The position numbers were made by a program, and so were the translations under genes. A DNA stretch of 14,265 bases from Treponema sp. (GTDB taxonomy: Bacteria > Spirochaetota > Spirochaetia > Treponematales > Breznakiellaceae), in contig JAISGE010000089.1 in the NCBI GenBank assembly GCA_031263265.1, positions 1-14,265 of the forward strand, in the 5' to 3' direction. Shown piece after piece: positions 6,818-14,265 of this stretch (positions are counted from its first letter, which is position 1; the number at the start of each line of letters is the position of its first letter). Under the pieces are notes generated by a model. It was given only the letters and a program-made list of their open reading frames with translations. It ran no database searches and was not told where the DNA came from.

Positions 6818-9800
6818 TCACCTAAACAAATCACCTATACTAAACAACGAACGCCGCCATGTTAAGGTACAGGAGATATCATTGATGAACATGGTTTCCA
6901 GATGCCGGGGAACTACATTCACCCGTATATCAAACAGAGGTCCCCGCAGTTCCATACCAATATCCGGTTCTATGGTATACCCGCCAATGCTTAAGCCGTT
7001 GGGGGTAAAACCTTCCAGATCCCTTCGATATTCATCATAGCGGAGGGAAGTGATAACCTGTAGGAACACATCTGGTCCGATATATTTACCTAAGAAAACA
7101 GCGGTATTATCAAAAGAGTTACCAATTCCGCGGTTATTGTTGGTATCAGTACCATCTTGCGGTCTTATGGTCTGGGAGACTATGTTCTGGAGAAGCTGAG
7201 TACGGAATGAGAACATATCCAAAGACAGGAAATCCCGAATTCGTCGTTGAAAATGCCTGAGCACCTGGGTCTGAGCGAGAATATCCGCAGTAGAGGCAAG
7301 AAAAGCGTATTGTACCTTATCGGTTCCTTCTTCCGTTGGTGCACCCGCCATGGCCTGGCCTAACATGGAAAAAATTTCTACCTGAGAAAGGGGCGGGGTA
7401 GATTCAAACCGGGCGGTGAAGGACTGGAGCGGGGCGTTATCGATTATCATGGAAATAGTTACTGGTCCTCCGTCAGTTTGATCCCGGACTTCTGCTCGAG
7501 CGGAGATGGTGGGGTCAAATTGTAGTTCATTTTCATTAAACGAGAGGAGTCCTTCCCTCAGATAAAAACTCCGTTCAAAATAGAATATTTCTCCGCTGCG
7601 CAGGTTCACGTCCCCGGTAAAAGAATAGTGACTCGTGGCAGAATCGCTCTCGATGTGAAGACTCGATCCCTGGTCTGCATAAGCCTGGAGAATGGGAAAT
7701 TCCTTGGTTGGCCATATAAATTCCACCTTGCGGCCAGCCCGTAGGGTGATATCCGTAACAATCGAACTGATGAGTGGGGTAGATACTTCCCCTCCGCCTG
7801 GCCCTGCAGTAAGTTTTTCCGTATTCAGGGTTATATCCGTATTCAGGGCTGCCAGATCCCCCTGAATCGAAAACACAAAATCCTGCATGGATAGATTGAG
7901 GGTTCCATAGGTACGACCCTGAGCAACAATGCCCATGCTGTCATAAGCAAAGGGGATGGGATTTTCCGCAGAAACATTGATGTTCAGGGTAAAGGTATTG
8001 GGAATCCACCGGTCAAACTGAAACCAGCCAGCCACCGTACCCTGGCCAGAACCCACTGCCGCGGAGATAGGACCAAAGGACAGTTCATTCCCATTCAAAA
8101 CCACGGTAACAGGAACCGGCCGGATCTCTTGGGGCACATACTGGGGAATTTTAAGCTGGACACTATAGCCCTGGGCAGTCCCGAAAAAATCCGGATCCAC
8201 CAGAGAACCGGATACTTTTATCGAAGCGGTTACAAAGCCTCCGGTAAGGGAGATGATATCCTGGATATCTGCGGGGATGAGCGCACCCAAGGCCGCGAGA
8301 TCTACATACATATCCGGGGCCTGGACATCAATGGTTTTGGTGCCAATCGTACCTACCACCGTTCCCCGAATTGGAGAGGGATTGGAAAGTCCTGCGTAAA
8401 AATCTCCGGCATCGGAGATCTGCACCCGGATCATATCATGGGGGCCTCCTGAAAGGGACATAAGGGAATTGGTCCGGGAAAAAGCCAGGTCAAAAGGCAC
8501 TTCAGCGTTGAGGGTATTAAACCGGGCCTGCTCCACATGCAGCACCCCTTTGAAGGCATTAGCGGCCTCTGGCAGGTGGAACCATGAATTAATGGGCTTA
8601 AAATCCATCCCCACCGTGAAAGCAATTTCCAAATCACTCCCCGGGACCAGCATCTGAATCTGCGCTGCTCCTTCCACTCGGTGTTCCGGGAGGTTTACCT
8701 GTAAAAGAGGCATCTTAAGTTCTATGTTGCCATACTGGACATGCATGGTTTGGAAACGCAAGGTCTCGTTGGTAATCGTTCCAGAACCCTGCATCTCAAG
8801 GACCGTATCCGCGATCGCTGCAGAGAGGGAGCTCAGCTGTACCTCTCCGGAAAAAGAATCCATCGAATCCCAGGTAACCTGCAGTTCCCCTGAAGCCACC
8901 GCATCATAAGGATTATCAACAAAGCGGGAGATTTGCATATTTAAACCAGAGAGATGCAGTTGCAGTTGCTTATCCTTGAAATGAGCTTCTAGATCGTACC
9001 GCTCTTCCCCGGTATCAGTACCCATGCGTACAGCCCCGGAGATCTCAGAAAAATGCTTATTCCACGCGAGGGAGAGATTACCCTTCAGTGCGCCATCATC
9101 AAAAAGCAGTTCTGGTAACCACGCACCTGTTTGATCCACCCTGCCGCTGATTCGTAAGGCGATTTGGGGAGTATGGGGAATGCTCACCTCCGCCAGTTCC
9201 AGTTGTTCCAGATCAAAATACCAAAAGTCCAGCGTATCGTAATGGAGGGTGCTCTTCAAACTAAGCCGGGCAAATTGTTCTTTGTAGGGGATGGGAATGT
9301 TTTCCGCTTCAATATACCCTGAATATCCCCCAAAATCGGTCATCGTAATGTATGCTCTAAGCCCGTATGAACCATGGATACTGATGGAATGTCGATCCAG
9401 GATCACGCCTTCCAGGTGATAGGGCCTATCCTGATAAGCAGCGTTCAGGGAGAAAGAAATATCCTGAAGATGCTTCACGTTCACCTGCCCGGATACGCTA
9501 ATCGGCTCCTTAGTGAGGTTTAACTGCCCTTCAGTGCATGCAATATACTGGTCGGTACCGGATATGATCCCGGTAAAAATCGTTTCCTGTTCTTGATAGG
9601 TAACCGTAAAACGGGGCGCATGATAGGAGAAACGGGTAAAATCAGTAGCCATAAACACTTCGGTGCTTACCCTAATAGGATCAATGAGCTGCGAGGGACT
9701 TACCGATACCATCGTGGGGATAATACTGGGGAACCCTGGTAGGGTCTGAAAGGGTTGAATCATATCCAGGATATCGGGGAGAGCAAAGGAATCTACCACC

Positions 9801-11347
9801 AGGTGTAGCTCTCCATAGTGGGGTTCATAATCCAAGAAACCCTCCATGGCTACTTGTCCAGAGGCGCGGGTATTGGTCTCAGGAGCAAGGATACCTACCG
9901 CCTGGGTATCCCCATCCTCGAAACAACTCAAGGATGCGGAAAACACCAGTCCTTCCTCTTGCAACAGGACCGAACCTTGCAAGGCAGCGAGGGGGACAGC
10001 CCCAAAGGTAAGCCCGGTTCCCTGAAACCTGAGTTCCCGATCGTGGGTAACGACCCGGATATCCCCAGAGATGGGATCCGTCCCGGTAAGACTGAGATTG
10101 GCAATAGAGATCAGCCCCTGAAGGGCAAAGGGGGTAAACCCGAAGGTTCCCTGGTATCGCAGGTCCCCTTGGGGAAACCGTAACGCTAAGGTCTTAAGGG
10201 TAATACCATTTTCAGTACCGCTGCCCTGTATGACAAATGAAGACTTCCCCATAGGCAACAGGTCTTGAGGAATCTGACCGGTCAGGGCAAGGTCGTAGCG
10301 GATTTCCTTTGTTTCTGTATCCAGCACCACCGAGGCGTTTCCTGAGGTGCTAAGGTTAAGCCACTGCTTATAGTCCTTCCAAGGCCCTTCCAGGCGTAGG
10401 AGTTCTTGAGGGGTAAACTGGTCACACCGTAAGGACCCGGAGAGCTTGCCTGAACGGAAATCATAATCCGCGGAAAAATCAAAGGGGGCCTTGTCCGCTA
10501 CCTTTTTAAGGGCCAGCCACTGATCTTCCAGGGTAAGGGTAACGGTTATGGGCCGGATCTGGAAGCGCTGATCCTTTGAACCGAGGGAGCCTGAAACAGA
10601 ATTCAGGTACAGATTAGCGCTGCCTTCCTGTAAATCCTCGATATAGGATCCGCTGATCCTGCAAGCGGTAGAAGCGGTGAGAGGTTCAGGCAGCAGACTG
10701 GCCGTGGTAGCCGCCATGTTCCATTGACCCTGAAACCTGAGCATCCCCTGTTCTAAGGAAGCATCAAGCCGCAGTTCATCAAGGGTGTACTGTTCAGACG
10801 CTGAAGTAATCCCGCAAAACCCGTTTCTTATCCTGAGCTTGGTATGTTCGTTCAGCACTTCAGCAAGACTAAAGGAAGCTGCGCCTCCGGTGGAAGCTCC
10901 TGAAAAAAGCCTGAGTAAATCCGCATCCCGCTGCATATCCACCGCGATAAGGGGCCTATCCAGTTGTACCAACCGAATGGATTGGGGAACACCCGTTCTG
11001 ATAAGGGCCATAAGAGAATAGGAAATCCTGACCCGGGCAATAGTCATTACTGGTTGTGACTCATCATCATAGATGCGGATGTTTCGCATATCCAAGGTTC
11101 CAAAGAGAGAAGGCCCCAAGGTGTCGTATCGTATCTGCCGGCCTAGGACCACTTCAAGCTGGCTTATCAGGCCCTCCTGGAGTTCGGTCATGCGGGTTTT
11201 CATGATTTCTTGCAGGGGTTGTAAGAGCAAGGTGGTGATGATCACTAAGATGATAAAGATGAGAATTTCAATACTCGTATGTATTATCCGGTACCACGGT
11301 ATGGTTTTTTTATCGTTACCGGTTTCTTGGTCTAGGGCTGCGATCAC
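6818..11347 (-). CDS. tamB: TamB-like inner-membrane-anchored envelope protein (DUF490)
   Basis: The 1509-residue protein has a short cytoplasmic start, one transmembrane helix at about residues 21-43, and then an almost continuous series of beta strands of the AsmA/TamB type. Such proteins form a long hydrophobic groove across the periplasm. In proteobacteria TamB works with the BamA-like TamA and is linked to moving phospholipids toward the outer membrane. The C-terminal TamB domain covers roughly residues 1130-1509 and includes the typical run of a hairpin ending LREGLLSFNENELQFDPTIS, followed by the IFSMLGQAM segment. The start is GTG, chosen because AGAGGA lies six bases upstream and the helix follows at the expected distance. 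It is first in the operon with bamA, and no separate tamA is seen, so BamA itself may be its outer-membrane partner (inference). It is longer than the E. coli protein of about 1260 residues. Confidence 0.9.
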   Translation of the reverse strand: MIAALDQETGNDKKTIPWYRIIHTSIEILIFIILVIITTLLLQPLQEIMKTRMTELQEGLISQLEVVLGRQIRYDTLGPSLFGTLDMRNIRIYDDESQPVMTIARVRISYSLMALIRTGVPQSIRLVQLDRPLIAVDMQRDADLLRLFSGASTGGAASFSLAEVLNEHTKLRIRNGFCGITSASEQYTLDELRLDASLEQGMLRFQGQWNMAATTASLLPEPLTASTACRISGSYIEDLQEGSANLYLNSVSGSLGSKDQRFQIRPITVTLTLEDQWLALKKVADKAPFDFSADYDFRSGKLSGSLRCDQFTPQELLRLEGPWKDYKQWLNLSTSGNASVVLDTETKEIRYDLALTGQIPQDLLPMGKSSFVIQGSGTENGITLKTLALRFPQGDLRYQGTFGFTPFALQGLISIANLSLTGTDPISGDIRVVTHDRELRFQGTGLTFGAVPLAALQGSVLLQEEGLVFSASLSCFEDGDTQAVGILAPETNTRASGQVAMEGFLDYEPHYGELHLVVDSFALPDILDMIQPFQTLPGFPSIIPTMVSVSPSQLIDPIRVSTEVFMATDFTRFSYHAPRFTVTYQEQETIFTGIISGTDQYIACTEGQLNLTKEPISVSGQVNVKHLQDISFSLNAAYQDRPYHLEGVILDRHSISIHGSYGLRAYITMTDFGGYSGYIEAENIPIPYKEQFARLSLKSTLHYDTLDFWYFDLEQLELAEVSIPHTPQIALRISGRVDQTGAWLPELLFDDGALKGNLSLAWNKHFSEISGAVRMGTDTGEERYDLEAHFKDKQLQLHLSGLNMQISRFVDNPYDAVASGELQVTWDSMDSFSGEVQLSSLSAAIADTVLEMQGSGTITNETLRFQTMHVQYGNIELKMPLLQVNLPEHRVEGAAQIQMLVPGSDLEIAFTVGMDFKPINSWFHLPEAANAFKGVLHVEQARFNTLNAEVPFDLAFSRTNSLMSLSGGPHDMIRVQISDAGDFYAGLSNPSPIRGTVVGTIGTKTIDVQAPDMYVDLAALGALIPADIQDIISLTGGFVTASIKVSGSLVDPDFFGTAQGYSVQLKIPQYVPQEIRPVPVTVVLNGNELSFGPISAAVGSGQGTVAGWFQFDRWIPNTFTLNINVSAENPIPFAYDSMGIVAQGRTYGTLNLSMQDFVFSIQGDLAALNTDITLNTEKLTAGPGGGEVSTPLISSIVTDITLRAGRKVEFIWPTKEFPILQAYADQGSSLHIESDSATSHYSFTGDVNLRSGEIFYFERSFYLREGLLSFNENELQFDPTISARAEVRDQTDGGPVTISMIIDNAPLQSFTARFESTPPLSQVEIFSMLGQAMAGAPTEEGTDKVQYAFLASTADILAQTQVLRHFQRRIRDFLSLDMFSFRTQLLQNIVSQTIRPQDGTDTNNNRGIGNSFDNTAVFLGKYIGPDVFLQVITSLRYDEYRRDLEGFTPNGLSIGGYTIEPDIGMELRGPLFDIRVNVVPRHLETMFINDISCTLTWRRSLFSIGDLFR

Positions 11348-11518
11348 GCACTATCCTCTCTCATAGCTCTTCATACTACTCGCTTTAGCTGGTATCTCTC
11401 TTTAAAGTATACGTAAAACGATTCATACAAAGCTATTAATAAAACGATATATCATTAAATCTACGGTAGTATATAGCTCATTCTTGACACGCCATGCACC
11501 CAGGGATAAGAATGCGTT
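11348..11518. promoter_or_regulatory. Divergent promoter region between tamB and tmk
   Basis: This 171-base AT-rich region drives tamB to the left and tmk to the right. Toward tamB I see a good -10, TATACT on the minus strand (plus positions 11406-11411), but no convincing -35 at 16-18 bases. This would give a leader of about 50 bases. The promoter toward tmk is listed separately. No operator repeat was recognised. Confidence 0.5.
11484..11513 (+). promoter_or_regulatory. Promoter of tmk, near-leaderless
   Basis: A perfect -35 TTGACA (11484-11489) is followed after 18 bases by AAGAAT (11508-11513), four of six matches to -10. Transcription would begin about six or seven bases further on, which is at or within a base or two of the tmk ATG (11519-11521). 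No Shine-Dalgarno sequence lies at normal distance from that ATG; the nearest, AGGGA, ends about 12 bases upstream and would not be in the transcript. Confidence 0.5.
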
Positions 11519-12160
11519 ATGATCCTCAAGAATTTTGCGGTTTTTGAAGGTGGAGACGGCAGCGGAACCACCACCCAGCTTGGTTTATTACAGACCCGCT
11601 TCACCTCTTCAGCAACCCTTCCCCCCTTGTACCCTACCAGTGAACCTACCGAGGGACCCATTGGCCTGCTCATCCGATCCGTCCTAAAGGGGGAGCTTCC
11701 CCTTCAACCTGAAACCCTGGCAACTCTTTTTGCCGCAGACAGAAACGAGCATGTATACGCTCCAGGGGGGATTAGGGACCGGAGTCAAGAGGGCAACCTG
11801 GTGATATCCGACCGTTACGTGCTTTCATCCCTGGTATACCAAGGCATAGACTGCGGTGAAGCCTTGGCCCGGCGTTTGAACGACCGGTTTCCCTTCCCGG
11901 AATTGCTCTTGTTTTTCGATATTGCAAGTGAACAGGCAATCACCCGCATGGAAGCGCGGCCTGTTAAAGAAATCTACGAATATCTGGACTTTCAGATCCA
12001 GGTTAGAGAACGGTACCATTCCTTACTGCCGTGGTATGCCCAGGAAGGGGTGCGGGTGGTAATCATTGATGCATCCCAAAGCCCCCAGGCAGTAGCTGCA
12101 GCAATCTGGAGGGCGCTCACAGAAATGCCGATATTGAGAGAAGTGCATGAAATAGCATAA
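11519..12160 (+). CDS. tmk: Thymidylate kinase (dTMP kinase), atypical P-loop
   Basis: Tmk converts dTMP to dTDP with ATP in the cytoplasm, a required step toward dTTP. The 213-residue length fits the family. Visible landmarks are the phosphate-binding region FEGGDGSGTTTQ at residues 9-20, the substrate segment SEPTEGPIG at 41-49, the D98-R99-Y100 signature in ISDRYVLSSLVYQG, and a LID-like segment at about 143-166 (ARPVKEIYE then FQIQVRERY). The P-loop is unusual: where most kinases have GSGKST or GSGKTT, here residue 17 is Thr, so the lysine that contacts the ATP phosphates is absent. I recall similar GTTTQ forms in other spirochaete Tmk proteins, so this may be a lineage trait and not inactivation. 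It is followed after 15 bases by a secreted-protein gene, probably on the same mRNA. Confidence 0.9.
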   Translation: MILKNFAVFEGGDGSGTTTQLGLLQTRFTSSATLPPLYPTSEPTEGPIGLLIRSVLKGELPLQPETLATLFAADRNEHVYAPGGIRDRSQEGNLVISDRYVLSSLVYQGIDCGEALARRLNDRFPFPELLLFFDIASEQAITRMEARPVKEIYEYLDFQIQVRERYHSLLPWYAQEGVRVVIIDASQSPQAVAAAIWRALTEMPILREVHEIA

Positions 12161-12175
12161 AAACCAGAGGAAGCG

Positions 12176-12811
12176 ATGATACAAGGTAAAAAGATAGGTT
12201 TTCAAGAAGCAAAGTCCCTGCTTTTGGGTATGGTTCTCTGCTTCATCAGTACGATGCCCCTCAAGGCCGATAGGATCCAGTACAAAGAACAGTATTTTAG
12301 GCTCTATCATCTGCATTACATCCAATACCCTGATGATACGATGGAGAACCTCTATTGGCTTGAAAAGACCTTGCAGGCAGACTTTGCCAATCCCTTGTAT
12401 GCCGTGGCCTTGATAGAAGACGAAGTACAGTGGGAGAAGTACCGGTATCTCTTTATGATGCACGTAAACCTCAAGATCATTGAGCAGTACTTGTTTTTAG
12501 GCAATAAATGGAACAAACGGCACGCGTATTTTTACAATGCGCCCTGGAAGGCCCAGAACCTGGAAAGCCTAGAAACCGCGGAAACCTGTTTCAAGACCGC
12601 CCTCTTTTATTGGCAGGACGCGATGGCCTGGGCAGATAAGGCCCAGGAGCGCCGCTTTCGGTTTATTAATCTGGAACAGGTTCAGTATTGGCAAGACGAG
12701 GCCCAGCGAATCGAACGCAAAACCCTGGATTACGAAACGATCATCCGCCGGGAGTTGACGCTCTTGCAAAAGGTGCGTGAACAATTCCAATCTATGGAGC
12801 CTGCTCAGTAA
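12176..12811 (+). CDS. Secreted helical protein of unknown function, co-transcribed with tmk
   Basis: The 211-residue product has a long N-terminal signal peptide: basic residues at 5-6 and 13, a hydrophobic core at about 15-27, and likely cleavage after the Ala of PLKA at 31. There is no clear lipobox around Cys22, so it is probably periplasmic. The mature part is predicted by eye to be almost all helix, rich in Trp, Tyr and Phe. Heptad-like spacing and segments such as ETCFKTALFYWQDAMAWADKA recall TPR-type helical pairs, and the charged C-terminal helix could form a coiled coil. No catalytic motif is seen. AGAGGA lies four bases before the ATG. The 15-base gap after tmk implies one transcript, and the hairpin after the stop closes it. 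I recall a hypothetical gene beside tmk in T. pallidum, so this may be a conserved treponemal family. I do not assign a function. Confidence 0.85.
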   Translation: MIQGKKIGFQEAKSLLLGMVLCFISTMPLKADRIQYKEQYFRLYHLHYIQYPDDTMENLYWLEKTLQADFANPLYAVALIEDEVQWEKYRYLFMMHVNLKIIEQYLFLGNKWNKRHAYFYNAPWKAQNLESLETAETCFKTALFYWQDAMAWADKAQERRFRFINLEQVQYWQDEAQRIERKTLDYETIIRRELTLLQKVREQFQSMEPAQ

Positions 12812-12835
12812 GTGCTATCCCGGGGTATAAAAATG

Positions 12836-12859
12836 AAGAGGAGGCACATGCCCCCTCTT
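12836..12859. terminator. Bidirectional terminator between the tmk pair and eno
   Basis: AAGAGGAGGC (12836-12845) pairs with GCCCCCTCTT (12850-12859) around an ACAT loop, giving nine of ten pairs with one A-C mismatch. On the plus strand the stem runs into TTTT. On the minus strand it is followed by CATTTTTA. It lies between convergent genes, 24 bases after one stop and 26 bases beyond the other, so it can serve both. Confidence 0.75.
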
Positions 12860-12885
12860 TTAGAAACGAGATTCCCTTAGTGCTT

Positions 12886-14184
12886 CTAGTGCTTCAAATT
12901 GTAAAAGGCCTTTTTCCCCGCGTACTCCCCAACTCCTTCCAGTTGATCTTCGATACGCATAAGCTGGTTATACTTACATATCCGGTCAGTCCTGCTCATG
13001 GAGCCGGTCTTGATCTGCCCGGTTTCCAGAGCCACCACCAGGTCTGCAATGAAGCTATCCTCGGTCTCCCCGGAACGATGGGAGATGACCGCGGTATATC
13101 CTGCCCGCTTGGCCATTTCAACCGCCTCGTAGGTTTCAGTTACCGTGCCGATCTGGTTTACCTTGATGAGGATGGAGTTACAGGATCCTTCTTTGATGCC
13201 CCGCTCAAGCCGCTTGGTATTGGTAACAAAGAAATCATCCCCCACGATCTGTATCTTGGACCCCAGAGCCTTGGTCATCTTGACATACCCTTCCCAGTCG
13301 TTCTGATCCAGAGGATCTTCGATAGAGACGATAGGGTACTTAGTTACCCAGTTCGTGTAAAGGGCAATCATATCATCGGCACTTAACAGCTCACCGGGGT
13401 TTGATTTCCAGAACTTGTAACCTTTCTTGCCCCCTTCATCAAAAAGCTCGGAGCTGGCACAGTCTAGGGCAATACCGATCTGATCTCCTGGTTTGTAACC
13501 GGCTTTCTCAATGGCCCGCATGATATACTCAAGGGCCTCTTCATTGCCGATATCCGGAGCAAAGCCGCCCTCATCCCCTACTGCGGTGTTTTTACCCGCG
13601 TCTTTAAGGAGCTTCTTTAAGGTATGGAATATTTCTGCGGTCCAGCGGATCCCTTCTCGAATGGACTCAGCACCGATAGGCATGACCATGAATTCCTGAA
13701 AATCGATCTTATTGTCGGCATGCTTACCACCGTTCACGATGTTGGCCATGGGTACCGGAAGAAGATTCGCATGAAAGGCGCCCAAATACCGGTAGAGCGG
13801 TACATCCAGATATGCTGCTGCAGCCCGGGCAACTGCCATGGAAACCCCCAATATGGCATTGGCCCCCAGTTTACCCTTGTTCTCAGTACCATCCAGTTCG
13901 ATCATGGTGCGATCAATATCAACCTGATCTTGAGCATCAGACCCTTCCAGTTCTGGGGCGATAATGGTATTCACATTATCCACCGCCTTGAGCACTCCCT
14001 TTCCCAGATACCGGCTCTTGTCATCATCCCGCAGCTCCACCGCCTCGTGCTCACCGGTAGAAGCGCCGGATGGAACCGCTGCCCGTCCGTGGGAACCATT
14101 TTCCAGAACCACATCCACTTCAACCGTTGGATTTCCCCGAGAATCAAGGATCTCCCGGGCCTCCACATATTCAATACTGCTCAT
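12886..14184 (-). CDS. eno: Enolase (phosphopyruvate hydratase)
   Basis: Enolase interconverts 2-phosphoglycerate and phosphoenolpyruvate in the cytoplasm. The 432-residue length is normal. Active-site residues are all present: Ser42 in the GASTGE loop, His155 in GGKHADN, Glu164, the catalytic base partner Glu205 in GDEGGFAP, Mg ligands Asp241, Glu289 (SIEDP) and Asp316 (VGDDFF), catalytic Lys341 in LIKVNQIG, His369-Arg370-Ser371 in SHRSGETED, and Lys392. The start is fixed by GGAGG five bases before the ATG and by the standard opening of the protein (EAREILDSRGNPT). It stands alone, convergent with the tmk pair, with its own promoter. In many bacteria enolase also joins the RNA degradosome or appears on the cell surface; nothing here tests that. 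Confidence 0.98.
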   Translation of the reverse strand: MSSIEYVEAREILDSRGNPTVEVDVVLENGSHGRAAVPSGASTGEHEAVELRDDDKSRYLGKGVLKAVDNVNTIIAPELEGSDAQDQVDIDRTMIELDGTENKGKLGANAILGVSMAVARAAAAYLDVPLYRYLGAFHANLLPVPMANIVNGGKHADNKIDFQEFMVMPIGAESIREGIRWTAEIFHTLKKLLKDAGKNTAVGDEGGFAPDIGNEEALEYIMRAIEKAGYKPGDQIGIALDCASSELFDEGGKKGYKFWKSNPGELLSADDMIALYTNWVTKYPIVSIEDPLDQNDWEGYVKMTKALGSKIQIVGDDFFVTNTKRLERGIKEGSCNSILIKVNQIGTVTETYEAVEMAKRAGYTAVISHRSGETEDSFIADLVVALETGQIKTGSMSRTDRICKYNQLMRIEDQLEGVGEYAGKKAFYNLKH

Positions 14185-14221
14185 GTATGCCTCCGATACG
14201 AATAAGTTACTACTTGATTTA

Positions 14222-14249
14222 ATTCTCTGGTTTTATCGAGATTAGTCAA
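14222..14249 (-). promoter_or_regulatory. Candidate promoter of eno
   Basis: On the minus strand TTGACT (14244-14249), five of six matches to -35, is followed after 16 bases by GAGAAT (14222-14227), four of six matches to -10. The expected start is about 30 bases before the eno ATG, leaving room for the GGAGG ribosome binding site. The weak, GC-shifted -10 resembles the AAGAAT proposed for tmk. Confidence 0.45.
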
Positions 14250-14265
14250 GACCTTGTTTCTTACT

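Noticed and set aside
6750..6821. A 24-residue longer N-terminus for BamA
   Set aside because: The downstream ATG at 6749 has AAGGAG at the right distance and begins a proper signal peptide; the extension would place the signal peptide internally.
12880..13386. Plus-strand open frame of 168 codons
   Set aside because: It is entirely antisense to, and explained by, the enolase gene; its composition mirrors the codon pattern of eno.
13624..14205. Plus-strand open frame of 193 codons
   Set aside because: It is a shadow of enolase with no recognisable domain.
1..14265. A CRISPR array, toxin-antitoxin pair, phage defence system, tRNA or rRNA
   Set aside because: No spaced direct repeats, no paired small genes and no cloverleaf or rRNA sequence were seen on either strand.

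Overview
The window looks like a piece of a spirochaete chromosome, most likely from a Treponema of moderate GC such as those of insect or animal guts. The main evidence is the gene order tamB, bamA, skp/ompH, mutS on one strand. This matches, from memory, the T. pallidum block TP0325-TP0328 (TP0326 is the BamA protein Tp92). A second sign is a thymidylate kinase with an unusual P-loop paired with a secreted helical protein of unknown function. The species call is inference; no rRNA or other marker is present.

Layout. (1) Positions 1-690 are AT-rich and unlike the rest. They hold a radical SAM gene on the minus strand that loses family similarity after about 138 codons, at a junction resembling the end of an insertion sequence, and an upstream spacer with an uninterrupted run of 19 G. 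(2) Positions 691-896 hold no gene I can recognise. (3) Positions 897-11347 are a four-gene minus-strand operon: tamB (GTG start), bamA, skp, mutS. (4) Positions 11348-11518 are a divergent promoter region. (5) Positions 11519-12811 are a plus-strand pair, tmk and a secreted protein. (6) A hairpin at 12836-12859 separates that pair from the convergent enolase gene (12886-14184, minus), whose promoter lies at the right edge.

How the genes fit together. TamB, BamA and Skp are the envelope-building part: Skp escorts unfolded outer-membrane proteins through the periplasm, BamA inserts them into the outer membrane, and TamB is the long beta-rich bridge associated with BamA-family proteins and lipid transport between membranes. 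MutS (mismatch repair) is the downstream gene of the same transcription unit. Tmk makes dTDP for DNA synthesis and enolase is a core glycolytic enzyme.

I found no convincing undescribed multi-gene system. The most interesting points are local: the G19 tract beside a foreign-looking region, a C8 tract inside mutS, a mutS start that may use AUC, a likely replaced tail on MutS, a Tmk P-loop without its lysine, and a tmk promoter that would give an almost leaderless mRNA.
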